Shown: positions 1 to 8,399 of the stretch, piece after piece
Layout: each line of letters opens with the position of its first letter
Position numbering within the stretch: the first letter of the stretch is position 1
DNA from: Deltaproteobacteria bacterium
GTDB lineage: Bacteria; Desulfobacterota; Syntrophia; Syntrophales; UBA2210
DNA length: 17,898 nucleotides
Direction of reading: 5' to 3'
Assembly: GCA_011056825.1 (NCBI GenBank)
Contig: DSBH01000178.1
Location: forward strand, 1 to 17,898
Notes under the pieces: model-generated
The model's input: only the letters and a program-made list of their open reading frames with translations
What the model was told of the DNA's origin: nothing
Databases searched by the model: none
Program-made: the position numbers and the translations under genes

Positions 1-1037
1 ACCTGGTTTTCCATAGAGGCCGCCCGTGTCCCGGGACGGCGGGAATAGGGAAAAACATGGAAATAGGCAAGCGGCAACGATTCCACGAAGGCGGCCGTGT
101 TTTCGAATTCACGTTGTCCTTCTCCCGGAAAGCCGACCATGATATCGATTCCAACGGCCGTTTCGGGCGTGTGGTCGAGAATGCGGTACACCAGTTGCCG
201 AAAGCGATCCGTCGAATAGTCCCTGCCCATGAGGCGCAGAATGCCGTCGTCTCCGCTCTGGAGCGCCAGGTGCAGGTGACGGCACAGGCGGCGTGACGAA
301 CCGATCGTCTCAAGCAGGTCGTTAGTGATATCCATTGGTTCGAGAGAACTTATGCGCATTCGTTCGAGTGAAGTGTCGGCCTCTATCCGGCGGATCAGTG
401 ACGCAAGGCCCGGAGACTGCGGCAGATCCCTGCCGTAATGACCCAGGTGTATGCCCGTAAGAACAATTTCGCGGTATCCCGAACCGACAAGGCCGCGAAC
501 GGCCTCGACGACGTTGTCGGCGGGAAGGCTTCTGCTTCGCCCGCGGGCGTACGGTATAATGCAGTAAGAACAAAAGGTGTCGCATCCGTCCTGAACCTTG
601 AGATAGGCCCGCGTCTGGTCCTCCATGACCGTAACAGGGAGCGAGGAAAAGGGACGTCTGCGGTTCGTGTCACCGACAATGATCCGCCCGGAACGATGTT
701 CGTCCCGTTCGATAAGATCGGGAATAAGTTCTTTCGCCTCGTCGCCCGCGACGAGTGTTACTCCGTCGATCGAGGCCAGTCGTTCGGGATCGGTCTGGGC
801 GTAGCATCCCGTAACCACGATAGGCGCCTCCGGGTTCCGCCGGTGGGCCCGCCGGATGAGCTGTCTCGACTGGTAATCAGTTTTCGCCGTGACGGTGCAG
901 GTATTGACGATGTAAATGTCGGCTGACTCACGGAAATCAGCGATTTCGTGGTTCGATCGGCGAAGCGACTCGACGATTCCGGCGGATTCGTAATGATTAA
1001 CCTTGCAGCCCAGCGTGGCGATGGCGATCTTACTCAC
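1..1037 (-). CDS. mtaB: tRNA t6A37 methylthiotransferase MtaB (3' end outside window)
   Basis: Radical-SAM enzyme that adds a methylthio group to N6-threonylcarbamoyladenosine at position 37 of tRNAs reading ANN codons. I translated this strand from a GTG at 1037. The N-terminal UPF0004 domain has its three cluster cysteines at residues 11 (LGCKVN), 47 (NTCTVT) and 78 (TGCYAQ). The radical-SAM motif CDTFCSYC places cysteines at 152, 156 and 159. The NTCTVTAK stretch and the overall spacing fit MtaB better than MiaB or RimO. About 345 codons are present without a stop, and the C-terminal TRAM region lies past the window edge. The GTG start overlaps the end of mnmA by 8 bases, so translation is probably coupled and the genes co-transcribed. 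The family call is firm; MtaB rather than a close paralogue is likely. Confidence 0.93.
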   Translation of the reverse strand, partial: MSKIAIATLGCKVNHYESAGIVESLRRSNHEIADFRESADIYIVNTCTVTAKTDYQSRQLIRRAHRRNPEAPIVVTGCYAQTDPERLASIDGVTLVAGDEAKELIPDLIERDEHRSGRIIVGDTNRRRPFSSLPVTVMEDQTRAYLKVQDGCDTFCSYCIIPYARGRSRSLPADNVVEAVRGLVGSGYREIVLTGIHLGHYGRDLPQSPGLASLIRRIEADTSLERMRISSLEPMDITNDLLETIGSSRRLCRHLHLALQSGDDGILRLMGRDYSTDRFRQLVYRILDHTPETAVGIDIMVGFPGEGQREFENTAAFVESLPLAYFHVFPYSRRPGTRAASMENQ

Positions 1038-2094
1038 AGGCGATCCCCGATTCTATGATTCCGCCACCCAGCACCCGGTCACCGTCATAAAAAACAGCTG
1101 ACTGACCCGGGGCGACAGCCTTCTGGGGGTGGAGAAAAAGGACTTCCGCGATGCTGTTCACGCCGGGCGAGGCGGTGACAGTGGACTCCACGCCCCTGTG
1201 CCGGTAGCGGATGCGCGTGACCGCGGTGAAGGGGTCGCGTGGTTTAAATCCCGGGTCGATCCATGAGAGTTCGCGAACTTTCACTCCGGCCGCGTACTGA
1301 TCCTCGTCGCGTCCCACCATGACAGTGTTTGTGTCCCGGTCGATGGACAGTACGTAAAAGGGACGTTCCGAAGCGATGCCCAGGCCGCGACGCTGGCCTA
1401 TCGTTACAGAATGAATGCCCCGGTGCCGGCCCACGATGGTGCCGTCTTTCGTGACGATGTTGCCCGGCCTGAAACGACCGCTGACGCTGCTTGACTCGAT
1501 AAACGAACGGTAATCGTCGTCGGGAACGAAACAAATTTCCTGGCTTTCACGCATCGATACAGTGGCGAGTCCCCGCTGTTCAGCCCATCTCCTGACCGCC
1601 GCTTTCGTGCTCTGTCCGTTTGGCAGAAGCAACCGTGACAGGACCGCCCTGTCCAGCCTGTAGAGAAAATAAGACTGATCCTTGTCGTGATCAACGCCGC
1701 GCAGGAGAGAAAAACGGCCGTCGCCGTTCTGATCGACGCGGGCGTAATGCCCGGTGGCGATGAATTCGATGTTCCCGGCATCGGCTTCGTGAAGGAGATA
1801 GGCAAACTTGATCGCCCTGTTGCAGACGACGCAGGGGTTCGGCGTACGTCCGGCGGCGTATTCACGCAGAAAATACTCCACCACGGCTGTGCGGAACGCT
1901 TCCGAAACGTCTCGGCGACAAAAATCGATTTCCATTATCTCTGCAAGAGCTGCCGCACGGTTTGCGTTATCGCTCTTGAAACCGACGTCGAGAAAAAGGC
2001 CTGTCACGTCGTATCCCTGGTCCTTAAGGCGTTGAGCGGCATAGGCGCTGTCGATGCCGCCGCTGAAACCCACCAGCACTCTCGGGGTCTTCAT
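1030..2094 (-). CDS. mnmA: tRNA-specific 2-thiouridylase MnmA
   Basis: Cytoplasmic ATP-dependent enzyme that makes 2-thiouridine at the wobble position (U34) of tRNAs for Lys, Glu and Gln. It has 354 residues, normal for the family. The ATP-binding PP-loop is FSGGIDSAY (residues 10-18). The two catalytic cysteines match C91 in NPCVVCN and C188 in ESQEICFV, corresponding to E. coli Cys102 and Cys199. The family motif HSVTIGQRRGLGI lies at about 228-240. A modest ribosome site (AAGGA) is about 11 bases upstream of the ATG. It is the first gene of a two-gene tRNA-modification unit with mtaB; its stop codon lies inside the mtaB start region. A candidate promoter lies about 100 bases upstream. Confidence 0.96.
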   Translation of the reverse strand: MKTPRVLVGFSGGIDSAYAAQRLKDQGYDVTGLFLDVGFKSDNANRAAALAEIMEIDFCRRDVSEAFRTAVVEYFLREYAAGRTPNPCVVCNRAIKFAYLLHEADAGNIEFIATGHYARVDQNGDGRFSLLRGVDHDKDQSYFLYRLDRAVLSRLLLPNGQSTKAAVRRWAEQRGLATVSMRESQEICFVPDDDYRSFIESSSVSGRFRPGNIVTKDGTIVGRHRGIHSVTIGQRRGLGIASERPFYVLSIDRDTNTVMVGRDEDQYAAGVKVRELSWIDPGFKPRDPFTAVTRIRYRHRGVESTVTASPGVNSIAEVLFLHPQKAVAPGQSAVFYDGDRVLGGGIIESGIACE

Positions 2095-2193
2095 AGAGCG
2101 TTATATCCTTGCAATTGTTTCAAGAGACGACCTTGTATCTATCGTTGTGTCGAAGTAAGGCGTGGTTTCCGCTCGAGCAGAAGCTGCCATTGC

Positions 2194-2222
2194 ATAATAT
2201 ATTAAAATATATGGACGTTTAA
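2194..2222 (-). promoter_or_regulatory. Candidate sigma-70 promoter of mnmA-mtaB
   Basis: On the minus strand, TTAAAC (forward 2217-2222, 3 of 6 consensus matches) is followed by a 17-base spacer and TATTAT (forward 2194-2199, 5 of 6). Transcription would start near 2187, leaving a leader of about 90 bases before mnmA. The spacer and -10 overlap a perfect AT-rich inverted repeat at 2197-2212 (ATATATT, 2 bases, AATATAT). The -35 is weak, so this is a prediction. Confidence 0.45.
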
Positions 2223-2306
2223 CTAACTCCGGGGTGATTGTTTGTCAATAAAAATGACATTTCACAACAGATGAGACTTTCCCGGTCGGTCGGTCATTCA
2301 TAAATT

Positions 2307-2335
2307 TTGACATCATCGCGGGAATCTGTTTTACT
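2307..2335 (+). promoter_or_regulatory. Candidate sigma-70 promoter of the DUF2147 gene
   Basis: A perfect TTGACA at 2307-2312 is followed by a 17-base spacer and TTTACT at 2330-2335 (4 of 6 matches). Transcription would start near 2343, about 100 bases before the ATG at 2444. The 349-base gap between mnmA and this gene holds no other gene that I can see. It holds only these two divergent promoter candidates and a TGTCA/TGACA inverted repeat at 2243-2259. Confidence 0.5.
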
Positions 2336-2443
2336 TCGACAGGTGCGAGGCTGGTTGGAGGTCCCGAATTCCGTTACAGATTCTTTTTGTTTTGATGATC
2401 CGGTCCACCCGGGCCGGGCGACTAACTTTTCCGGAGGTATAAC

Positions 2444-2899
2444 ATGAAAAAAGTACTCTTTTCATCGATAGTCACTGGTCTTTTCATGTTTCTGGTTCTG
2501 TGCCCGGTCGGTAACGCCGGGGCGACCGAACCTGTCGAAGGATTCTGGACAAGCATCGATGAAGAAACCAACGAATCAACAGCTTTCTGGGAACTTACCG
2601 TACGGGACGGGGAATTAACCGGAACAATTGTCAAGCTGCCCGAAGGCAAGGATCCCGATGCGGTTTGTGAGGATTGCAGTGAAGAATACAAAGACAAACC
2701 GGTCATCGGCACAACGTGGCTTCACCTGAATAAACGGAACGACGACGGTGTCTGGGAAGACGGTTTCATCATCGACTCGGGAAAAGGAAAACAATATAAA
2801 GCAAAAGTGTGGACCGAAGAGGGCGATCTGAAAGTTCGCGGATACATCGGGTTTTTCTATCGGACCCAGACCTGGAAACGAGTCGACGATCCACGATGA
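2444..2899 (+). CDS. Secreted DUF2147 family protein
   Basis: Predicted exported protein of 151 residues; its biochemical role is unknown. A Sec signal peptide covers about residues 1-27 (MKK start, hydrophobic core, NAGA before the mature start at TEP). The mature part matches the DUF2147 pattern: GFWTSID near the N-terminus, a CEDC pair (C75, C78), KDKPVIGT, a GFIIDSGKGKQY block, and a closing VRGYIGFFYRTQTWKR. The ribosome site GGAGG lies 7 bases before the ATG. It stands alone, with a promoter upstream and a strong terminator downstream, so it is probably monocistronic. It converges with the ydb operon. The family is confident; the function is not known from sequence. Confidence 0.88.
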   Translation: MKKVLFSSIVTGLFMFLVLCPVGNAGATEPVEGFWTSIDEETNESTAFWELTVRDGELTGTIVKLPEGKDPDAVCEDCSEEYKDKPVIGTTWLHLNKRNDDGVWEDGFIIDSGKGKQYKAKVWTEEGDLKVRGYIGFFYRTQTWKRVDDPR

Positions 2900-2982
2900 A
2901 GAAAAAGTCCCGGGAATTGCGCCGCGAACGTCCGGGCTGGCATAAAGACTCTTGACTCTGGCTTTTACCACCCCCACAATGA

Positions 2983-3013
2983 CCCTCCCCCGTCAGGGGG
3001 GAGGGATTTTTTT
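2983..3013 (+). terminator. Rho-independent terminator after the DUF2147 gene
   Basis: CCCTCCCCC at 2983-2991 pairs perfectly with GGGGGAGGG at 2997-3005 around a 5-base loop. A run of seven T follows at 3007-3013. This is a textbook intrinsic terminator for the plus strand. There is no T tract on the opposite strand, so it does not obviously terminate the ydb operon. Confidence 0.9.
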
Positions 3014-3018
3014 ATTCT

Positions 3019-3050
3019 CCTTCCCCTGGAGAGAGGGTATCAGGGGAAGG
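3019..3050. repeat. Second perfect hairpin, possible dispersed intergenic element
   Basis: CCTTCCCCTG (3019-3028) and CAGGGGAAGG (3041-3050) form a perfect 10-bp stem with a 12-base loop containing GAGAGAGGG. It sits 13 bases after the terminator stem. It has no T tract on either side, so it is not a simple second terminator. The pyrimidine-rich arm and GAGAGGG loop resemble dispersed intergenic hairpin elements seen in many proteobacterial genomes. Only one copy is in this window, so the repeat call is inference. Confidence 0.45.
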
Positions 3051-3126
3051 TGGATATCAGAGTAAACTCTTCATCCGGGACAACCAGGCATATGCGGGAA
3101 TCTCGAACGATCGTTTTTCCGGCTTT

Positions 3127-3522
3127 TTACTGCAATTGGTTTTTCTTCACCCAGTTCCGGTTTTTGTCCTGCACGAAGTGGTGACCGGAGGCCAGACGAT
3201 ACTGGCGGATGCGGTTCTGGACCGCTACTTCCGTGATGGGTGTCCCCGTTTCCTTCGCGATAATCTGGAACAGCGTCCGCCGGTCGTTGTTTTCCGCGTT
3301 CACGAGGGACTTCACCCGGGCAGGCGCGTCGGGTTTTACTATGTTCACGAGGCCCGTCCAGGCTTCGCCCACGAGACCGTTATTCTTCGCTTCCAGCAGG
3401 GCGGGATAGCGCTGCTTCATGGAATCGACAACCGCGTTGCGGTCCTGGGAGACGGCGACGCCGGTCCACAGGAGCAACAGCGGCAGTATAAACGTCACAA
3501 CGAAAATCGTTTTTTTCTTCAT
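3127..3522 (-). CDS. ydbL: YdbL family periplasmic protein (DUF1318)
   Basis: Small periplasmic partner of the YdbH-YnbE intermembrane bridge; in E. coli YdbL is thought to act as a chaperone-like modulator of YnbE. I chose the ATG at 3522 (131 residues). It is preceded by AAAGGTG about 9 bases away and begins a clean signal peptide (MKKKTIFVV, hydrophobic core, cleavage near AVSQ). A GTG six codons upstream is also in frame but would spoil both. The mature part has the DUF1318 pattern: a NNGLVGEAWTG block, LVNAENNDRRTLFQIIA, and a PITEVAVQNRIRQ segment. It is the last gene of ydbH-ynbE-ydbL, 39 bases after ynbE. The order matches E. coli, which raises confidence. Confidence 0.88.
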   Translation of the reverse strand: MKKKTIFVVTFILPLLLLWTGVAVSQDRNAVVDSMKQRYPALLEAKNNGLVGEAWTGLVNIVKPDAPARVKSLVNAENNDRRTLFQIIAKETGTPITEVAVQNRIRQYRLASGHHFVQDKNRNWVKKNQLQ

Positions 3523-3561
3523 GGCACATGCACCTTTCACAATGGTTATAATAATGGCGTG

Positions 3562-3792
3562 TTATTGTTTCTCCAGCATTTTTAATTCATCTTCGGTGAA
3601 AATGTCCTCGAGATTGCCCTGGAAACTCAGTGCGTCGTCGAGGGCCCGCTGAACCTTGAGGTTGATGTCCACTGTCACATGAATGGGCGCGATTTCAACG
3701 CGATGCGTGGTATCCGCTGTAACGGTGTGTTGAGTACAGGCGGCGAGCGCCAGGACCATTACGGAAACCACCGGCCAAAGAAAATGTCTCAT
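3562..3792 (-). CDS. ynbE: YnbE family outer-membrane lipoprotein
   Basis: Small lipoprotein of 76 residues. In E. coli, YnbE anchors in the outer membrane and pairs with the C-terminal end of YdbH to complete a lipid-conducting bridge. The signal peptide ends in a lipobox LAAC with the lipidated cysteine at residue 19, followed by Thr-Gln, consistent with outer-membrane sorting. The mature core has an alternating beta-like stretch (IAPIHVTVDINLKVQ) as in the family. After it comes a 25-residue acidic tail, making it longer than the roughly 60-residue E. coli protein. The ribosome site AGGAGAGG is just upstream of the ATG. It lies 68 bases after ydbH and 39 before ydbL. Identification rests on size, lipobox, core pattern and gene order. 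Confidence 0.85.
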   Translation of the reverse strand: MRHFLWPVVSVMVLALAACTQHTVTADTTHRVEIAPIHVTVDINLKVQRALDDALSFQGNLEDIFTEDELKMLEKQ

Positions 3793-3860
3793 AATCCTCT
3801 CCTTTGTTCGGGGTCGCGTGATTGAACGACCCGTGTTGCTCTCATTATTGACCGCTCTGA

Positions 3861-6698
3861 TCAGTGAAAGTCAAGTAAATCTTCCAGGGCGCGGTCGATT
3901 GATTCACCGCTGGTCATGACAAAACCAAGAGCCCTGTTGATCACTTCTTCCAGGTTGTTGATGTTCAAAACCAGGCTGCCGATTTCCTGTGGCGGATCGC
4001 CCCGCGCTCCCTCGCCGCGCAATTCAACCCGCGCGCTGGTCTCGCCGTTTACACGTCTCAGATCGACGGTAAGGTAATCGTATATGAAATCCCGGAGAGC
4101 TTCCTCCATACGATCCGCCACGATCTCGAGATAGGCGTGCCCCGCCATGGCCTCGTTTACATAGTGCATCAGCGTGTTCATCCACTCTTCGTCGCGGATT
4201 CCCAGCCGGCCCGTACCGGGCAGGGCATGGATATAACCGTTGCCCAGCATGACCCGCCCGTTTTCGTAAGATACGGGAATGCGTCCGTTGACCAGGCCGC
4301 TGCCGTCTATTTTGCCGTCGGTCATGCGGGACAGGAGAGCAACAAAGTCGACCTTTTCCAGGTACACATCGAGGCGGGTGCTTTTCTTTGTCAGGTCGAA
4401 TCGAGTACCCCGCAGGCTCAGCATGCCGCCCTCGGGCAGGCGCCACTGCATCATTTCCAGGAACAACCGGTCCCGATCTTCCAAGCGGAAGACCAACAGT
4501 CCCTTCTGAGCCTCGAACTCCCCGGCGCGGAAGTGTTCCACGGTAATTGCCTGGTTGCCCGGCGTGGCGACGGGTTCGAGTGAATTAATAATCACGCTTC
4601 CGGCGATGCCGGTCACGTCGACGTCTTTCTCTCTGCTGAAGACAGCCCCGTCCCGAAGCGACACCTCGACGCGCGGCGTTATCACTGGTCCGGCAACAGA
4701 CACCGTCGCGCAGGCACGGGTTTCTCCGCTGAATTTTATGTCCTCCAGCCAGGGAACGAGTCGCACCAGTTCGTCACGTCCGGGAAGAGGGGACCAGTCC
4801 TGGACGAGCTGTGCTTCCCCTCGGGGAATGCCGTTTTCGAACGCGAGGTTTGTTTTAAAAGACAGGGGAGATACTTCGAGAAGCTGCCAGATGCCTTCAG
4901 TCCGGAAATGGTTGTCGTGAAAAGAAAGGCGGCCCGAGGGTCCAGGTCGTTCAATGCCGCTGCAGGCGACTGTTTCTACGGCGAAGCGTCCCTCTTTGGT
5001 CGTTTCGGTTCCCGCTGATGCGGGTAACGACAGCGAAATACCCTCGACGCGGACCGCGGGTTCGGGAATGAGCAAAGTTCCTCTGTCAAGATTGACGAGC
5101 GCGGACCAGCTCCGCAGACCCGATTCGCGGAACATTGCTTCGGCCCTCGCGGCAAACGAACCGGCGCTGAATACCATGTCGTTCATCTGTACCCGGAAAG
5201 GTTTTCGCATGGCAATGTCGGCGACTGCCCGACCGTCTCCGCCGTTGTCGGAAACGAAAGAAAGGAGAGGCATGCCCCGCCTGGCAGCAAGTTCGATTTC
5301 CTCTATGACAACGGGGAGTCTCGCGTCGTTCCGTATGATACGACTCACGGACAGCGAGCTGCTTCCGTCGAGATCGAACTTCAGTCCCGCCGGGTCGGCG
5401 AAGAACGTTCCTGTTCCCCTGAACAGGGCGTCTTCCAGCCGCATGGCGTCACCCGGTGTCGATACAGTGAGAGGACCGGCGATGACTTCCGTTTTCTTCG
5501 CGTCCAGGCTCCAGTTTCCCTTGCCCTTGAAATGAGCTGACAGGGTGCCCGAACCTTTGAAAGGAAGAGGATCGTCCGCTGAGCCGCGTCCGGCGGACAG
5601 CCGGGAGAGCATTTTTTGGGGAACTTCGCCATGAACGGCCCATTGAAAAAGTCCCTCTGCCGGAGCGGTGTTTTTTATCATCTCCGGCAGGGAAGGGTGG
5701 TTTCCGGCAATCGACACTACTGCCCGCAGGGGTTCGACGATTCGCGCCGAAAGGGTGGATGCGCCCCCGCCGTCGTCGATTGTCAGATTGGCGTGATCCA
5801 GAACATAATCACCGTATTGAAGACCAGACAGCCGCAACCCGCCTTCCAGGGTGCCGGAAGCGTCTTCGAGACAGGTTCGCGCGAAAAGAGATCCCTCTTC
5901 CAGATGTGCCTCGATGCCGGCAACGTCGACGACCACGTTTTTTATTTCCCCGGACAGGTCGAGAAGTCCCCATCCTTCATCGTGTTCTCCGCGACGCCAC
6001 GAGGCTGAAAGATCAAATGTACACGCAAGGGGAGATTCGCCGCTCTCGCGCGATACTCGCAACAGGCGGGCTTGTGCCGATCCCGTACGGGCCGTCGCAT
6101 CGCCTTCGGCGACAATGGAAACAGGAAGTCCCAAAGGATCAACACGCCCCGCCAGGGTGAGCCGCCGGCCTTCGGCGACGTCGAGACGAAACGAAAAGGG
6201 TATCGTGATGTTGATGCCCTCGTAATTCACGATAATCGAAGAGGAGGAAACCTCGAGCGTTTCAAGGGGGACAGGAGGCGGCGTCGCAGAGGAAGAGGAC
6301 GTTGCGTTTTCGATCCCGGGGAGACCCTTATCGACAACCCCGTTCCTGACGGTAATCCGCCAGGTAAGCCCGCTCACCGCCGCCCGGTCGATATGCCCAC
6401 GCAGAAGTCCGTTGAAAGAATAATAGATCGAAAGTGAATCCGCTTCCAGTCGGCCCTGTTGCATTGTCAGCCCGGTTACATGAATTCCACTTGTCGTAAC
6501 CGACTCCACGCGGATTTCCGGGGAATCGATTCCAACACGTTCCAGATAACCCGTGATCACCCGTTCAAGCAGCGGAGGGGCGAGCAGGATGACCGCCAGT
6601 ATCAGTATCGCAAGCATTGCGATTACTGCCACCAATACCCGGCATAATCGGGCGAAAAGGACTGGAACGGAAGTGCGAGAGGCTTTGTTATTCGTCAT
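3861..6698 (-). CDS. ydbH: YdbH family AsmA-like intermembrane phospholipid transport protein
   Basis: Large inner-membrane-anchored protein of 945 residues whose long periplasmic part is expected to form a hydrophobic beta-groove carrying phospholipids to the outer membrane. E. coli YdbH acts redundantly with TamB and YhdP. One N-terminal membrane helix spans about residues 18-40. The rest is beta-rich and repetitive with no further helices. The C-terminal region matches the YdbH domain: SGLVNGRIPVSYENGRV, a GNGYIHALPGTGRLGI segment, EEALRDFIYDYLTVDL, and LVLNINNLEEVI. It is somewhat longer than E. coli YdbH (about 880 residues). The ribosome site before the ATG is weak (GAG about 9 bases upstream), so the exact start is less certain. 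It leads an operon with ynbE and ydbL. No clear promoter was seen in the 282-base gap shared with the divergent MFS gene. Confidence 0.9.
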   Translation of the reverse strand: MTNNKASRTSVPVLFARLCRVLVAVIAMLAILILAVILLAPPLLERVITGYLERVGIDSPEIRVESVTTSGIHVTGLTMQQGRLEADSLSIYYSFNGLLRGHIDRAAVSGLTWRITVRNGVVDKGLPGIENATSSSSATPPPVPLETLEVSSSSIIVNYEGINITIPFSFRLDVAEGRRLTLAGRVDPLGLPVSIVAEGDATARTGSAQARLLRVSRESGESPLACTFDLSASWRRGEHDEGWGLLDLSGEIKNVVVDVAGIEAHLEEGSLFARTCLEDASGTLEGGLRLSGLQYGDYVLDHANLTIDDGGGASTLSARIVEPLRAVVSIAGNHPSLPEMIKNTAPAEGLFQWAVHGEVPQKMLSRLSAGRGSADDPLPFKGSGTLSAHFKGKGNWSLDAKKTEVIAGPLTVSTPGDAMRLEDALFRGTGTFFADPAGLKFDLDGSSSLSVSRIIRNDARLPVVIEEIELAARRGMPLLSFVSDNGGDGRAVADIAMRKPFRVQMNDMVFSAGSFAARAEAMFRESGLRSWSALVNLDRGTLLIPEPAVRVEGISLSLPASAGTETTKEGRFAVETVACSGIERPGPSGRLSFHDNHFRTEGIWQLLEVSPLSFKTNLAFENGIPRGEAQLVQDWSPLPGRDELVRLVPWLEDIKFSGETRACATVSVAGPVITPRVEVSLRDGAVFSREKDVDVTGIAGSVIINSLEPVATPGNQAITVEHFRAGEFEAQKGLLVFRLEDRDRLFLEMMQWRLPEGGMLSLRGTRFDLTKKSTRLDVYLEKVDFVALLSRMTDGKIDGSGLVNGRIPVSYENGRVMLGNGYIHALPGTGRLGIRDEEWMNTLMHYVNEAMAGHAYLEIVADRMEEALRDFIYDYLTVDLRRVNGETSARVELRGEGARGDPPQEIGSLVLNINNLEEVINRALGFVMTSGESIDRALEDLLDFH

Positions 6699-6980
6699 GG
6701 TGCAATCTCAACGGGTTGAATACAACGGAGACTACCACCAAATGGAAACGAAGAAAAGAACGGGAATAAATCAAGAGCATGAAATGATGCCGCTCGTGGC
6801 AGGAGAGATCGGGGAAATCGCAGTGATGAAGACCCGGCGGGAATAAAAAAAGCGGGACATCTTCTGCCTGCTGTGATAACGGTTCCACTGTCGCTGGCGG
6901 AGGGAAAGGTATTTTAATTTCAAGCTGTTCCGAGAGCCGCTACCCAGCGTCGTCATTTATGAAAGAGTCTGAGCGATGCA

Positions 6981-8399
6981 ATGCCGAAATACGTATCCGA
7001 CAAACTGAACGCGCTTATAATAACCACGATTAGTTCCTTCCTCGTTCCCTTCATGGCTTCTTCCGTCATTATTGCCCTGCCCGCCATAGGGCGGCACTTT
7101 CAGATGGACGCCATTATTATTGCCTGGGTTTCCACCGCTTATATATTGACGTCGGCGGCGCTCCTGGTTCCCCTGGGACGTTTCTCCGACATTCACGGAC
7201 GAAAAAGAATATTTCTTACGGGATACATCGTTTTCTTTGCCGGTTCCCTCCTTTCCGCGTTTGCTCCAACAAGCAGTCTGTTCCTGCTTTCGCGGGTCGT
7301 ACAGGGGCTTGGTGCATCCGCCGTCGTGGCCACCGCCGTGGCCATCCTGACGGCAGCTTTTCCAAAGCACCTCAGGGGGAGAGTGCTCGGGATAAACGCT
7401 GCGGCTGTTTATTTCGGCCTGTCCGTAAGTCCGCTTCTGGGAGGGCTTCTTACCGGGCAACTGGGGTGGAAAAGCATTTTTCTCGTATCCGCCGCGTTGT
7501 GCCTGGCGATGTCTGTCGCCACGGCGCTTGTGCTGCCCGAGTACGGGGAAACGCGGAAGGAACGGTTCGATCTGAAGGGTACGATTATTTACGCTGCGAC
7601 GCTGACCGTTTTCATGTACGGACTTTCGATTTTGCCGAGCGAGACCGGCCTGTGGCTGATCGGGGGAGGTATCTGCGGCGGCTTGTTCTTTGTCTGGTGG
7701 GAAACCCGCTCTGCTTTTCCCCTTGTTGATTTCAGACTGTTCAGGCGAAATCGTGTTTTTACCTTTTCGAACATAGCGGCTCTGGTCCACTACAGCGGAA
7801 CGTTTTCAATCGCCTTTCTGCTCAGCCTTTACCTGCAGTACGCCAAGGGGCTCACCGCCGAAAAGGCGGGATTGGTTCTTATAACAAGCCCGGTCGTCCA
7901 GGCAGTCTTCTCGCCGATTTTCGGCAGGCTGTCCGACCGGATCGAGCCGCGCCTGCTTTCTTCGGCGGGCATGGCCGTTACCAGTATCGGCATTCTGGCG
8001 CTGTCGTTCCTGGAAGCCGATACGTACCTCGCCTACATTGTTGTCAGCCAGGCCGTCATAGGATTCGGTTTCGCCATGTTCGCATCGCCGAACACGAACG
8101 CCATCATGAGCTCGGTCGACCGAAGTTCGTTAGGGTTTGCCTCGGCAACCGTGGGAACCATGCGACAACTCGGAATGACCCTCAGCATGGGTATGGCGAT
8201 GGTTGTCTTCGCCCTGGTCATGGGAAAGGTAGAAATAACGCCGGAACGATACCCGGCCTTTATTACCAGTGTACACATTATATTCAGCATAGCGTCAGCG
8301 ATGTGTTTTGCCGCCATCTTCGCGTCGCTTTCACGGGGCAATATTCACAACAAAACTGTTCGAGAAGCGACCGGCGGTGATTCAGAACCTCGGCCATAA
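6981..8399 (+). CDS. MFS transporter, DHA2 (EmrB/QacA-like) family
   Basis: Inner-membrane secondary transporter of 472 residues, probably a proton-coupled exporter; the substrate cannot be read from sequence. By eye there are about 14 hydrophobic segments, the DHA2 topology, with helix 1 near residues 11-33. The loop 2-3 motif A is clear (GRFSDIHGRKR, about 66-76). The ALP motif of DHA exporters is in helix 1 (SSVIIALPAIG). A motif-C-like segment (YFGLSVSPLLGG) lies in helix 5. The Shine-Dalgarno is poor (GAGCG region), so the start could be slightly different. It is divergent from ydbH, and no adaptor (EmrA-like) or regulator gene is adjacent. Its C-terminal tail after the last helix is short and hydrophilic. 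Confidence 0.85.
   Translation: MPKYVSDKLNALIITTISSFLVPFMASSVIIALPAIGRHFQMDAIIIAWVSTAYILTSAALLVPLGRFSDIHGRKRIFLTGYIVFFAGSLLSAFAPTSSLFLLSRVVQGLGASAVVATAVAILTAAFPKHLRGRVLGINAAAVYFGLSVSPLLGGLLTGQLGWKSIFLVSAALCLAMSVATALVLPEYGETRKERFDLKGTIIYAATLTVFMYGLSILPSETGLWLIGGGICGGLFFVWWETRSAFPLVDFRLFRRNRVFTFSNIAALVHYSGTFSIAFLLSLYLQYAKGLTAEKAGLVLITSPVVQAVFSPIFGRLSDRIEPRLLSSAGMAVTSIGILALSFLEADTYLAYIVVSQAVIGFGFAMFASPNTNAIMSSVDRSSLGFASATVGTMRQLGMTLSMGMAMVVFALVMGKVEITPERYPAFITSVHIIFSIASAMCFAAIFASLSRGNIHNKTVREATGGDSEPRP

Noticed and set aside
6957..7790. 277-codon minus-strand frame.
   Set aside because: Antisense to the MFS transporter; very polar, Gly/Arg/Gln-rich composition typical of a shadow of membrane-protein codons.
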